Shown piece by piece: positions 21,607-32,602 of a stretch of 64,000 bases of DNA; the first letter of the stretch is position 1, and the number at the start of each line of letters is the position of its first letter. The notes under the pieces are model-generated. The model worked only from the letters and a program-made list of their open reading frames with translations. It was not told where the DNA came from and did not search any database. The translations under genes were made by a program, and so were the position numbers. Source of the stretch: Ramlibacter terrae (GTDB lineage: Bacteria > Pseudomonadota > Gammaproteobacteria > Burkholderiales > Burkholderiaceae_C); contig CP053418.1 in the NCBI GenBank assembly GCA_013127575.1, positions 4,526,001-4,590,000 of the forward strand, given 5' to 3'.

Positions 21607-21616
21607 GGCGGCGCCG

Positions 21617-22276
21617 ATGCGCGTCCTGCTGGTCGAAGACGATCGCATGATCGGCGAGCCGGTGCTGGCGGCGCTGCGGGACCAGCACTACGCGGCCGAC
21701 TGGGTGCGCGACGGCGCGCTGGCCGAGGCTGCGCTCGCCGCCGAGGCGTACGACCTCGTGCTGCTCGATCTCGGCCTGCCGCGGCAGGACGGCCTGTCGG
21801 TGTTGCGCGGCCTGCGCGGCCGCGGGGTCCGCATCCCGGTCCTCGTGGTCACGGCACGCGACGCCGTTGCCGACCGCATCGCCGGGCTGGACGCCGGCGC
21901 CGACGACTACCTGCTCAAGCCTTTCGACATCGACGAGCTGCTGGCGCGCGCCCGCGCGCTGATCCGCCGGAGCGCGGGGCGCGCCGAACCGGCCTACAGC
22001 CACAAGGGCGTGACGCTCGACCCGGCGACCCGCGAGGCCACGGTGCAGGGCCGGCCGGTCGCCCTCTCCTCGCGCGAGTGGGCCGTGCTGGAGCCCATGC
22101 TGCTGCGGCCCGGCGTCGTGTTCTCGCGCAAGCAGCTGGAGGAAAAGCTGTACGGCTGGAAGGAAGACATCAGCAGCAACGCGGTGGAGGTGTACGTCCA
22201 CGGGCTGCGCCGCAAGCTCGGCGCCGAGCTGATCCGCAACGTGCGGGGACTGGGCTATGTGGTTCCGCGGGAATGA
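21617..22276 (+). CDS. OmpR-class response regulator (QseB/PmrA-like)
   Basis: Intact 219-residue regulator. The receiver domain starts MRVLLVEDDRMIGEPVLAAL, with phospho-acceptor Asp in LVLLDLGLPRQDG, switch Thr in VLVVTARD and Lys in YLLKPFD. The winged-helix effector domain contains LSSREWAVLEPMLLRPG and ISSNAVEVYVHGLRRKLG. It overlaps the sensor kinase gene at its 3' end, and the gcd gene stops 11 bp upstream. Resemblance to QseB/PmrA is by domain wording only. Confidence 0.93.
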   Translation: MRVLLVEDDRMIGEPVLAALRDQHYAADWVRDGALAEAALAAEAYDLVLLDLGLPRQDGLSVLRGLRGRGVRIPVLVVTARDAVADRIAGLDAGADDYLLKPFDIDELLARARALIRRSAGRAEPAYSHKGVTLDPATREATVQGRPVALSSREWAVLEPMLLRPGVVFSRKQLEEKLYGWKEDISSNAVEVYVHGLRRKLGAELIRNVRGLGYVVPRE

Positions 22277-23587
22277 CCGGGCCGCGCCTTCGCTGCGCAG
22301 CCGCCTGTCCTGGCTGGTGCTGGCGGCGATCGCCATCGCATCGGTGGTCCGGGGACTCTCCGCCTACCGCACCGCGCTGCGCAACGCGGACGTCCTGTTC
22401 GACCTGCAGCTGCAGCAGCTTGCCCGGTCGATCGATGCCGGCGTGCCGCTGCTGCCCGGCGAGGCCCGGGTCTTCGAGTACTCGGTGCAGGTCTGGGGGC
22501 CCGGCGGCGTGCGCCTGTTCCGCTCGCAGGGCATCGAGCTGCCGCAGCCCGCGGTGCTCGGCTTCTCGCAGCTGCGGGTGGCGGGCACCGACTACCGCGT
22601 GTACCGGCTGGACACCGGCCGCCGCACCATCCGGTGGCGCAGGACCTCGACGCGCGCGAGGCCCGCGCGCGCGCACTCGCCTATCGCGCCGTGCTGCCGG
22701 TGCTGCTGCTGGCGCCGCTGCTGATGGCGGCCGTCTGGCTGCTCATCACCGCATCGCTCGCCCCGGTGGACAGGATGCGCCGCCGGTGGCCGCGCGGGCC
22801 GCCGACGACCTGTCGGCGCTGCCCGAGGCCCACCTTCCCGCGGAGGTGCGGCCGCTCGTGCGGGAACTCAACGGGCTGTTCCGGCGGGTCGACGCGGCCT
22901 TCGCTTCGCAACGGCACTTCGTGGCGGACGCGGCGCACGAACTGCGGTCGCCGCTTGCCGCTCTCAAGCTGCAGGCGCAAGCCCTGCGGCGAGCGCCCTC
23001 CGGACCCGATCGGGACTGGCGCTGGAGCGCCTCGACGAAGGCATAGCGCGCGCCATCGCGCTGCTGTCGCAGTTGCTGCAACTGGCGCGGGCCGAGAGCG
23101 ACCCGTCGACCGCCAGCGGGCCGGTCGACTGGAAGAGGCCTGTCGGGAAGCCGTCGGGGAGGTCCTGGCGCAGGCCCATCGCAAGGGCATCGACCTCGGC
23201 ATGCACGCTTCCGCGCAGGGGGAAGGGCCGGCGCGCGTGCAAGGGGACGGCGAGTCCCTGCGGATGCTCGTGCGCAACCTCGCGGAGAACGCGGTCAAGT
23301 TCACGCCGGATGGCGGGCGTGTCGACGTCTCGCTGCTGCGCCGGGACGGCGGCATCGTGCTGCGCGTGGAGGACAGCGGCCCCGGCATCCCGGAAGCGGA
23401 ACGGGAACGCGTGTTCGACCGCTTCTACCGCGGCCCCGGCCGGGACGCGCCGGGGAGCGGGCTGGGGCTGGCGATCGTGCAGGCGGTGGCGCGCCGCCAC
23501 GGTGCGCAGGTGCGGCTCGGCCGCTCCGGGCGCCCGGGCGGATTGCAGGCGGACGTGTGGTTCCCGGGGGCTTTAAGGGAGGCCTAA
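22257..23587 (+). CDS. Sensor histidine kinase, QseC-like (four frame breaks)
   Basis: Membrane kinase of ~445 residues with an N-terminal helix (SWLVLAAIAIASVVRGLSAY), a ~120-residue periplasmic sensor, a second helix (VLPVLLLAPLLMAAVWLLI), HAMP, the phospho-box FVADAAHELRSPLAALKLQA and the ATPase (ENAVKFTPDGGRV, DSGPGIPEAERERVF, GSGLGLAIVQAVARRHG). Breaks near 22632 and 22785 need A in CCAGG; those near 23017 and 23130 need C in CCTGG. The start at 22257 overlaps the regulator by 20 bp; ATG 22273 would need another indel. Confidence 0.9.
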
Positions 23588-23638
23588 GCGAACGCCACCA
23601 CAGTTGGTTTCGTCCGCAACCTTCCACGCACCGAAACC

Positions 23639-25082
23639 ATGAACCTCCCCTCCTTTCGCTCCACCCCCTCGTCCTCGCCCCGGTCGCCGCCGGCGCGCTC
23701 GGAGGCGCCGGCGTCGAAGCGCTGCACAGCCGCTCGGCGCAGGCGCAGTCGCAGCCCGCTTCCGTCGCTGCCGCGCCGGCGGCCGCCGTGACCACCCCCG
23801 ACTTCGCGGCCATCACCGCTGCGCAGGGCCCCGCGGTGGTGAACATCTCCGTCACCGGCATGCGCAAGGCCGCCGCCGGGCCGGACGACGCGCAGGAGAT
23901 GCCGGACTTCTTCCGCCGCTTCGGCATCCCGGGCCTGCCCGGCAACGGGGCGCCGCCGGAGGCGCCGGTCAGCGGCACCGGCTCGGGCTTCATCGTCAGC
24001 GCGGACGGGATCATCCTGACCAACGCCCACGTGGTCGACGGCGCATCCGAAGTGACGGTCAAGCTCACCGACCGGCGCGAGTTCCGCGCACGCGTGCTGG
24101 GCAGCGACCGCAAGACCGACGTCGCCGTGCTGAAGATCGACGCGAAGGAACTGCCGGTCGTGAAGCTTGGCAGCACGAAGGACCTGCGCGTCGGCGAGTG
24201 GGTGCTGGCGATCGGCGCGCCGTTCGGGCTGGAGAACACGGTGACCGCCGGCGTCGTGAGCGCCAAGGGGCGGACGCTGCCCGACTCCGGCGGCGTCGCC
24301 TTCGTCCAGAGCGACGTGGCCGTGAACCCCGGCAACTCGGGCGGGCCGCTGTTCAACGCGCGCGGCGAAGTGGTGGGAATCAACTCGCAGATCTACAGCC
24401 GTTCGGGCGGCTACCGGGGCCTGTCGTTCGCGATCCCGATCGACTGGCCACGCGCGTGAAGGACCAGATCGTCCAGCACGGCAAGGCCGACCACGCGCGG
24501 CTCGGCGTGGTCGTGCAGGAGGTGAACCAGGCGCTGGCCGACACCTTCCAGCTGGAGCGTCCGCGCGGCGCGCTGGTGGCGCAGGTCGAGCCGGGCAGTC
24601 CCGCCGACCGCGCGGGCCTCCAGGCGGGCGACGTCGTGCTCGGCGTCGACGGCGAGAACGTCGTCGGCTCCGGCGACCTGCCCGCCCTGCTGGGCCAGCA
24701 CGGGTCGGGCGACCAGGTCCGGCTGCAGGTCTGGCGCGATGGCAAGGAGCTGCAGCTGGCCGCACGCCTCGGCGCCACGGAAGAACGAACCGCGAGCGCG
24801 GCACAGGCGCCCACGGCCGCGTCCGGCGGCAAGCTGGGAATCACGCTGCTGCCCCCGGACCCCGCCACGGCCGGCAGCGCCGGTGGGCTGGTCGTCGAAT
24901 CCGCGACCGGTCCCGCCGCGCGCGCCGGCGTGCAGGCCGGCGACCGCATCCTCGCCGTCAACGGGGCACCGGCCCGCAACGTCGAGGCGGTGCGCAGCGC
25001 CGTCGACAGCGCCCGTGGCCCCGTGGCCCTGTTGATCGAGCGGGACGGCCAGCGGCTCTTCGTGCCGGTGCGCGTGGGCTGA
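23639..25082 (+). CDS. DegP/DegQ-type periplasmic serine protease (two frame breaks)
   Basis: HtrA-family protease/chaperone of ~480 residues with an N-terminal hydrophobic export signal, a trypsin-like domain and two PDZ domains. The catalytic triad is His in ILTNAHVVDG, Asp in RKTDVAVLKID and Ser in VNPGNSGGPLFN. The PDZ domains begin near RLGVVVQEVNQALADTF and GKLGITLLPPD. Breaks are close to the start (about 23648) and near 24444, where GACCTGG restores IDLATRVKDQI. It follows the kinase by 51 bp and could belong to the same envelope-stress regulon. Confidence 0.92.
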
Positions 25083-25218
25083 CCCGGCGGCGGCGCGGCT
25101 CCCGCAGGCCCGTAGCGGTCCACCCGCGGGCTTGCGATCGCCGGCGCCGTCCTACGCCGGCGCGCCCGTGGCAGTGCAGACTGGACGCCACACCGATTTC
25201 CGACCGTCGCGCCGCCCC

Positions 25219-26216
25219 ATGCTCGATATCGCCGCGACCTGCCTCGTCCTCACCGCGCTGCTGGCGTACGTCAACCACCGGTACATCCGCTTGCCGACCA
25301 CGATCGGCGTGATGGCGATCGCGCTGGTCCTGTCGCTGGCGATCATCGCGCTCGACTCGCTGGGCTTCCACGGCCTGCACCGCTACGAGGCGTCGTTCGT
25401 CCGCTCGATCGACTTCACCGACGTGCTGATGGACGGGATGCTGTCGTTCCTGCTGTTCGCCGGTGCGCTGCACGTGGACATCACCGCCTTGCGGGCGCAG
25501 CGCTGGGCCGTCGGCCTGCTCGCGATCTTCGGGACCCTCGTGTCGACGGCCTTCGTCGGCTTCGGCATCTGGTTCGGACTGCCCCCGGCCGGCATCGAGC
25601 TGCCCCTGCTGCATTGCCTCCTGTTCGGCGCCATCATTTCGCCGACCGACCCGATCGCGGTGATGGGCATCCTCAAGTCGATCGGCGCGCCGAGGCGCCT
25701 CGAGGTCGTGATCGCAGGTGAATCCCTGTTCAACGACGGCGTGGCGGTGGTCGCCGTGGCCCTCCTGCTCGGCACGGTCCAGGGCACGGTGGAGGCCACG
25801 CCGGGCCGGGTGCTCACCGTGCTCCTGCACGAGGCCGGGGGCGGGCTGCTGTTCGGCACGGTGCTCGGCTGGGGCACCTTCGCGCTGCTTCGCTCGATCG
25901 ACCAGTACCAAGTTCACCCTGCCGCTGCTCGGCGCCGCCCTGTATGCGATCGCCGTCACGCTGCTGGCACGCTGGGTGACCGCCGGCGTGCCGGCCGCAC
26001 TGCTCGCCGGGCCGCTGAAGCTGCCGCACGGCTCCGCGCGGGTGCTCACGGGGCGGCTTGCGCGGGGGCATCTCGGTGGCTCTGGCGCTGTCGCTGCCCG
26101 CGACCGCCGGACGCGACACCATCCTCGCGCTGACCTACGGCGTGGTGGTCTTCTCCATCCTCCTCCGGGGCGTCACGATCGGCAAGGTCGCGCGCCGGGT
26201 CCTGCGCCCGGCCTGA
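25219..26216 (+). CDS. NhaP/YjcE-type sodium:proton antiporter, short form (two frame breaks)
   Basis: CPA1 antiporter that exchanges Na+ for H+ at the inner membrane. About ten hydrophobic helices are seen, with FSPTDP-type motif GAIISPTDPIAVMGILKSIG and ESLFNDGVAVVAVALLLGT, both carrying ion-site acidic residues. Near 26049 the read CACGGGG becomes CACCTGGGG and gives LTWGGLRGGISVALALSLPA, the conserved C-terminal helix. Another break is near 25908. At ~333 residues it is shorter than the usual 400-550 and ends soon after the core, lacking the long cytosolic tail. Confidence 0.87.
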
Positions 26217-26326
26217 TCGCGGCGCGGCCGGCGCCGGACGGGGCCCTACGGGCGAACCCGTGCAGACCGGGAAAACGCGTGCTTCGACCTACATTGTCCT
26301 CACCAGCAGCGCACAACGGAGGAGCG

Positions 26327-26666
26327 ATGCAATGCAACGGTGTCGCGGCCTTCGAGGCCGCCGCGGCCCTCGACGGCTACGAAGGTGAACTGCTCGCCCT
26401 TCGGCGGCTCGGCGTGCATCCGGGGCGGGTCGCCGTGCTGCAGAGGGAACTCAGGCACGCCTGCGTCTGCTGCCCTGGGGGTGCCGCAGCTCTCGGTGGC
26501 AAGCGTCGCCCTGCTGCTTGCCCACCATCGCTTGCTCGCGGACCTCGCGTTCTCCGAAGCGCAGCCACCCCGGGTTCCGGAATGCAACACGCGCGAGGTC
26601 GAGCAGTGCCTGGCCGATCTCCGGCGCGCGTGCAGGGAACTGTTCCTCTCGCCCCACCTGCACTAG
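26327..26666 (+). CDS. Hypothetical ~112-residue protein (one frame break)
   Basis: A GGAGG site precedes ATG 26327. The first half is MQCNGVAAFEAAAALDGYEG followed by LLALRRLGVHPGRVAVLQRE; after a break near 26474 (CCCTGGGGG) it continues PQLSVASVALLLAHHRLLAD and NTREVEQCLADLRRACRELF. It appears helical and soluble. I recognise no family. Coherent codon usage on both sides of the break supports it as a gene. Confidence 0.5.
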
Positions 26667-26818
26667 CGGGGCCTTGCAGTGGTCGGTCCGTTGGACCAAG
26701 TCTACGCGTTCACGTTCGGCTGACTGCGCGGCTTGGCCGACCCCAACTGACAATTTCATCCTACCTGTCTCTGCCGTGGGGCGCAGTCTGATGGCGCTCA
26801 TCACCCAAGGAGACCTCC

Positions 26819-27127
26819 ATGAAATCAGCTCTTGCGCTCGCCGCGGCCTTCGCCCTTTGCGGAACCGCCTTCGCCGCCACGCCCGGCCAGCACGCGCGCG
26901 GTGTCGTCAACACGGTCAAGCAGGATGCGAAGCAGATCGGCTCTTCCGCCCGCCGGGATTTCCGCCGCATCGTCCGCGGCGACAAGTTCCGCCAGGAGCA
27001 GGCGGCGGACCGCGGCCAGCATTCCCCCGCGCAAGCGATGGGCGCGGGCGGCAATGCCGGCGTCTCGAGCGACCGCCAGGCGCGCATGGACGCGGCCTAC
27101 GCGAACTGGCAGCGCACCAGCCGCTGA
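26819..27127 (+). CDS. Small exported basic protein
   Basis: Intact 102-residue protein with a signal peptide (MKSALALAAAFALCGTAFA, cleavage after AFA) and a basic mature part (VVNTVKQDAKQIGSSARRDF, RRIVRGDKFRQEQA). It ends in a flexible region and RMDAAYANWQRTSR. AAGGAG lies just before the start. The family is not recognised; small, basic, secreted proteins of this kind are frequent in related bacteria. It converges with the AI-2E-family gene, whose stop is 4 bp away. Confidence 0.68.
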   Translation: MKSALALAAAFALCGTAFAATPGQHARGVVNTVKQDAKQIGSSARRDFRRIVRGDKFRQEQAADRGQHSPAQAMGAGGNAGVSSDRQARMDAAYANWQRTSR

Positions 27128-27130
27128 CGG

Positions 27131-29010
27131 TCAGCGCGTCGCCGCGCGACCCGCCAGCACGAACGCCACCACTTCGGAAAACGACCGGACCACCAGGTCG
27201 ACGGGACCGCGCACGAGCGTCTCGTCGGCCAGCCCTTCCTCGTAGGGCGTGCGGACGGTCACCACGATGGCATACGGGAACGCGTCGCGGACCATGAGCG
27301 ACACGGACTGCCACAGTTCGTGCTCCTCCGAGAGCGGGTAGGCGAGCACCACCGTCGTGACGAGGCCCGGCGTGCCGCGGCCGTCCGCCGACAGTGCCGC
27401 GCTCACGTCGTAGTCGGAAGCGACATCGACCGAGATGGCGCGCGACTCGATGCCCTCGCCCCGCAGCGACTGCTGGAGCAGTTCGCCGATCAGCTCGTCG
27501 CGCTCGGAACCGAGGCCGACGCACATCACCAGCGCCAGGTCGCGGTCGGACCGCGGCCGGGCACAGGCGCAGCCGCTGCTCACGCACGTCCGCCGGTGCG
27601 CGCCGACGTCCGCGTCGAGCAGCGACGTGGAACGCCGGCGGCGGCTGGCATCACCGATCTGCACATGCCGGGTGAGGGCCTGCACCCGGCGGATGGTGGT
27701 GCGCACCCGCTCCTGCTGGTCCCTTTCGATGCGCGCCTTCTGCGCATCGGCCGAGGCCAGCGCGAGCGCGGGCAGCACCACCTGGTCACACCAGCGAGCG
27801 AAGTTGCTGCGCCGCAGGTACTTGCGCGCGGCCGTGACGATGTTCTGCGGCTCGCCCGAGAGCGCCTGCTGGTAGAGGCGCAGGCCCTCCGTGAGCCCGG
27901 GCGTTTCGCCGAAGACGACGGTGATCGGCTCCAGCGCCCGGATATGGCGGCCCGCCACCACGAGGCACAGCGTCATGGGCGTGGAGAGCAGCAGGCCCAG
28001 CGGCCCCCAGATCGCACCCCAGAACAGCGCGGAGACGATCACGCCCAAAGGCGCGAGGCCCGCGCTGTGGCCCATACACCTGCGGCTCGACGAAGTGCGC
28101 CACCAGCGCCTCGAGGACGAGGAAGCAGCCGATGCTCCAGAACATCAGCGACCAGCCCGGGTCGACCGCGGCGGCGAAGCCGGCGATGGCCGCGCCGGCG
28201 CCCAGCGCACCCACATACGGGACGAACCGCGCCAGCGCGCCCAGCGCGCCCCAGAGCGCGGCATGCGGGATGCCGACGATCCACAGCGCGATGCCCAGCA
28301 CGATGCCGAAGGTGGCATTGACGACCAGCTGCGAGAAGAAGAAGCGCGACACGCCCGGGCCGCGTCGTCGATCGCCTGCATCGTCCGGCCCACTTCGGCC
28401 TCGCCCGCCAGCCGGATCATTCGCTCGCGCAGCGTTTCGTGCCCCAGCAGGATGAAGACGAGCAGCACCAGCACGATGCCCGCCTTCGACAGCGGGCCCC
28501 ACAAGGAGGAGAACACGAGGGCAGCGGTGCTTTCCCCGGGCGGAAGCTCTTCGGGCCCGGTGGCCGCCTTGGGGGCCACCGCACTGGACGACGAACCATG
28601 GGGCCGCCCGGCCGCGGAGGCCGGAGCCTGCGGGACGACGCCCACGATGTTGGAATGAATGCGCTCCAGCGGGCGGATCGTCACGTCCATCACGTGCTGC
28701 AGCTTGGCCCGCACCGCTTCCTTGTACTGCGGCAGGTCGGCGGCCACCGCCACGAACTGGGACGTGATGAACACGCCGGCCAGCGCGATGCACCCGGCCG
28801 CGAACAGCACGGAGAACCCTGCCCCCGCCGCCTGCCCGATCCCTCCGCGGGCCAGCTTGCGCTTGAGCGGCGCCAGCACGAGGCTCAAGACGCTGGCGAG
28901 CGCCGGGGGGCAAGGATGTCCCGCCCCGCGTACAGCAGAGCCAGAACGCATGTTGCGGCGATGATCCTGGCGGCGGCTGACGATGAAGGGGCGGAGGGAA
29001 TGGGACGCAT
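27131..29010 (-). CDS. AI-2E-family transporter with C-terminal extension (three frame breaks)
   Basis: Polytopic protein of ~625 residues. The N-terminal ~400 residues have the PerM/AI-2E exporter arrangement: two helices (CVLALLYAGRDILAP, SVLSLVLAPLKRKL), a long extracytoplasmic segment, then FFFSQLVVNATFGIVLGIAL, WGALGALARFVPYVGALGAG and WGPLGLLLSTPMTLCLVVAG. A ~200-residue soluble tail follows, including LVMCVGLGSERDELIGELLQ. Start 29010 was chosen by restoring the N-terminal helix. Breaks are near 28906 and 28350 (T missing from CCTGG) and near 28072 (not CCWGG). Actual AI-2 transport is unproven for most members. Confidence 0.85.
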
Positions 29011-29169
29011 CGCGGGTGGTTCGGGAATTATGGGGCGTCGATGGCCCGCGCGCGCTCCGTTCGCGCAACCTTCTGTGGTGGAATGGGTCCCGCGGTCAGG
29101 CGCTCGTGCAGGTCACTGGCTCAGCGGCCCTTCGGTCGATCGCGTTCCTATTCGTCTGAAGGCAACCAG

Positions 29170-30973
29170 ATGGTTCACCCCACCCCGCCGGTACCCTCCG
29201 ACGAGAGCGCCCGGCTGTTCGACCTGCAAGCACTGGGCATCCTCGACACGCCCCCGAGATCGACTTCGACCGCCTCGTGCAGCTGGCGGCCATGATCTGC
29301 GGCACGCCGCTGGGCGCCATCTCCTTCGTCGACGCGCACAGGCAGTGGTTCAAGGCGCGCGTCGGCGTGGAAGTCGCCGAGACGCCGCGTGCGGCATCGT
29401 TCTGCGCCTATGCGATCGGCGATCCCCAAACCGTCATGGAAGTGGCCGACACGGCCGCCGACGCACGCTTCCGCACCAACGGCTTCCGCGCCGGCGCGCA
29501 GCCGGTGCGCTTCTATGCGGGCGTGCCCCTGCAGACGCGCACGGGCAGCGCGGTGGGGGCCCTCTGCGTCATGGACACCGTGCCGCGCGTGCTCACGGCC
29601 CCGCAACGCGACGCGTTGCAGAAGCTCGCCGACACGGTCAGCGCGCAGCTCGCCTCGCGCCGCGAGGTGCGCACGCTGCGGCTGGCGACGCAGCTCGATC
29701 GCCGCACCGGCCTGCCGACGTGGTTCCAGTTCGAATCGCAGTTCGACCACATCGTCGCGGCCGACGAGTTCACGGGGCTGCTGGTGCTGGTGCGCCTCAA
29801 GACCCCGGGACCGATCACGTGGGCGCACGGGTTCCGGACGGCGGACGAAATGCTGGTGCAGACGGCGCGCCGCCTGCGCGAGTTCGTGGGCGACAACGGG
29901 CTGGTCGGCCGCATCAAGCGCGAGCTGTTCATCGTCTACATGCCGGGGCACGACGCCGCCACGTTTGCCGCGGAGACGGCCCCCGCGCTGGCGGCGACGT
30001 TGCTGGGTCCCTACGAGGTCGATGGCCTGAGCCTGTTGTGCCGGGTCCAGATGGGCATCGCGGTCTCTCCGCGCGACGGCGACAACCTCGACGAAATCGT
30101 GACCGCCGCCGACACCGCGCTGCGCGTAGCGATGGAGCAGGACGAACCGCTGATGTTCTTCGACCGCGACGTCGACAACATGCTCAGCCGGCACTACCGG
30201 CTGGAGCCGGAGCTTCGCAGCGCGCTTGGACGCGACGAGTTCGTCAACTACTACCAGCCGAAGGTCGACCTCGTCACCGGCGAGATCGTCGGGGTCGAAG
30301 CGCTGATCCGCTGGCGCCATCCCGAGCGCGGGCTCATCCCGCCGCTGGAGTTCATTCCCGCGCTCGAACTGACGGGGCTGATCGCGCTCACCGGCGCGCA
30401 GGTCATCCGCCGGGCGCTCGCCGACTGGCAAGCCCGGAAGGCCGCCGGCCTGGCCGCGCCGCGCATCGCGGTCAACGTCACCGCCGGCGAGTTGCGCGAC
30501 GAGCGTTTCGTCCACGAGTTGAAGGCGGCCCTGCAGGAAGCGGGTGGCGCGCCGGGCGCCTTGCTGATCGAAGTGACGGAGGGCATCCTGATCCGGAACA
30601 TGGAGCGCACGATCGACATCCTGGCGCAGGTGCGGGCGCTGGGCATCCCGGTGGCGCTCGACGACTTCGGCACCGGGTACTCGTCGCTGGCCTACCTCGT
30701 GTCGCTGCCGATCGACGAGCTCAAGGTCGACCGCTCGTTCATCCAGCAGATCACCACCTACCCCGCGCACCTCGGGGTCGTCGATACCTGCATCACGCTG
30801 GCCCATCGCCTGAACCTCACGGTGGTGGCGGAAGGCGTGGAGACGAAGGAACAGGCCGACCTGCTGCGCAGCCCGGGTTGCGACCACGCGCAGGGCTTCC
30901 TCTATTCACGCCCCATGGCGGCGGACGAGTTCGCCAGGACGCTCGCCGAAGGCCGGGCCTGGCGCGCGGCTAG
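29170..30973 (+). CDS. GAF-GGDEF(degenerate)-EAL cyclic-di-GMP phosphodiesterase (two frame breaks)
   Basis: Cytoplasmic signalling enzyme of ~600 residues. It has an N-terminal GAF domain (AMICGTPLGAISFVDAHRQW, VGALCVMDT) and a GGDEF-like domain whose active-site position reads KRELF, so it should not make c-di-GMP. The EAL domain is complete: VEALIRWRHPE, IAVNVTAGEL, LIEVTEGIL, VALDDFGTGYSSLA, IDELKVDRSFI and VVAEGVETKEQADLL carry the metal and catalytic residues. Breaks are near 29256 and, at CCTGG, near 30961. Uncorrected, the frame runs to 31301; correction gives TAG at 30971-30973, overlapping the convergent hydrolase stop. Confidence 0.9.
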
Positions 30974-31724
30974 CGCGGCTGCGCGGCGATCCGCAGCAGC
31001 ACCTCGCGCGTCACCGGCGACCACACCTCCCAGTCGTGGCCGCCGTCGCGGACCAGCGTCTGCGAGTGCGGCAGCACCGCGGCGAGCAGCGGCATGGAAG
31101 GCGCGAAGCGGTCCTTGTTGCCATAGGCGAGCCACACGTTGCGGGCGGTCGCGGGCTGGAGCGACCACCCCCGGACGGACCGCCAGAGCTCCTCCCCGGA
31201 AGTTGTCAGCATCGACGGCGGCGGGCTTCGGCGGCGGCTGCCACCGGGCGACGCCGCCGGCCGCGCGGATGCGCGCGAGGATGGGCGCATCGCCCGGGTA
31301 GGGCGCCAGCAGCACCAGGCCCGTCACGTTCCCGGGATAGGTGCGGTCGTACATGATCGCCCCCATGCCGCCGAGCGAGGCGCCGACCAGCCAGACCTGC
31401 GCGTAGCCGCGCCGCCTCGCGGGCACGACGACCTCTTCGTGCAGCCGCACCTCGGCCTGCCCTTCCATGTAATAGCCCATCGCCAGGCCGGTGAGCATGA
31501 CGTCGGCGTCGGGCCGGGCCGACTGCACCGCCGCTGCGATCCCGCTGCGGCGGAGGCCGTCGAGGTCGTCGCCGCCGGCCCGGCAGCACCACGACCAGGC
31601 GCCGCGCCTGTTGCGGCGCTTCGACCAGCGCGGTGGGAATGGGCTTGGACGGATCCCCGCGCGGAAAGCAGCCGAGCAGCATGCCGGCGCCAAGCAGGAG
31701 GGAGGACCACGAGAGAAGTCGCAC
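30970..31724 (-). CDS. Alpha/beta hydrolase, putative lipoprotein (two frame breaks)
   Basis: About 250 residues with a lipoprotein-type leader ending LLLGAGMLLGC (lipobox LLGC), then LVVVLPGRGDDLDGL-type oxyanion region, nucleophile elbow VWLVGASLGGMGAIMYD and catalytic His in VRDGGHDWEVWSPV. Breaks are near 31575 and 31198 (TTCCGGGGAGG; CCTGG restores NFLEELW). The substrate is unknown. It converges tail-to-tail with the phosphodiesterase gene and lies downstream of exonuclease III. Confidence 0.8.
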
Positions 31725-31769
31725 GGGAGCAGCCTTTCGCCAGTGGTGTCACCGGGCAGCCAGCGCATC

Positions 31770-32548
31770 TTAAGAGAAGGAGGCCTCCAGCCGCACCCAC
31801 ACCGGCGCGTGATCGCTCGGCTTCTCGCGCCCCCGGTGCGCGCTGTCGACTTCGGCCGCCACGAGCCGCTCCACCAGCGGCGGGCTGAGCAGCAGGAAGT
31901 CCATCCGGAATCCGGCGTTGCGCGCGAACGCGCTGGCGTTGACCCAGAACGTGTAGATGCGGTCCTTCGGGTGCAGGTGCCGCGTCGCATCCACCCAGCC
32001 CTGCGCCAGCAGTCGCGCGTGCGCCTCGCGCGTCTGCGGCTGCATCACCGCGTCGAAGCGCCACAGCCACTTGTTGTAGATGTCGATGTCGGCCGGCACC
32101 ACGTTGAAATCGCCCGCCAGCACCACCGGCAAGCCGCTGTCCATCAGCGACTGCGCGTGCAGCAGCATGCGCTCGGTCCACGCCAGCTTGTAGTCGAAGT
32201 TGGGGCTCGGCACCGGGTTGCCGTTCGGCTGGTAGATCGATGCGATGCGCACGCCGCCCACGTCGGCTTCGAGGTAGCGTGCCTGCGCGTCGTTCACGCC
32301 GCCGGCCGGCCGCGCCGCACCTCCACCGGCGTGGCGCCGCGCGCGAGGATGGCGACGCCGTGGTGCGACGGCTGGCCATGCCAGATGGCGCCGTAGCCGG
32401 CCGCCTCGATCGCTGCGATGGGGAAGGTGGCGTCGCCGGTCTTGATCTCCTGCAGGCAGGCAACGTCCGGTTGCGTTTCCGCCAGCCATTCGAGCAGCCG
32501 CGGCAGCCGGCCCTTCACGCCGTTGACGTTGAATGTGGCAATCTTCAT
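31770..32548 (-). CDS. xth: Exodeoxyribonuclease III (one frame break)
   Basis: AP endonuclease/3'-5' exonuclease of base-excision repair, ~259 residues, complete. It starts MKIATFNVNGVKGRLPRLLE; the metal-binding Glu is in VACLQEIKT, GDFNVVPADID holds the catalytic Asp/Asn, and SDHAPVWVRLE holds the C-terminal Asp-His. The break near 32310 (GGCCGGCC) becomes RGLAGGVNDAQARY if T is restored in CCTGG. The start at 32548 follows family alignment. Confidence 0.94.
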
Positions 32549-32602
32549 GATCTTGTCCCGTGCCCATTGTGGGCCACCACAGACCCGGAATTTCCCGACA
32601 GC

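Noticed and set aside
28439..30973. Very long open frame (844 codons) on the plus strand spanning the AI-2E and GAF/EAL genes
   Set aside because: It is antisense to the AI-2E gene and out of frame with the EAL protein; its translation is Arg/Gly-rich without any domain. It only supplies the likely corrected stop at 30971-30973.
30974..31301. Genuine ~108-residue C-terminal extension of the EAL protein
   Set aside because: The extension is antisense to the hydrolase gene, has no domain and starts right after a CCTGG site where one indel gives a normal stop.
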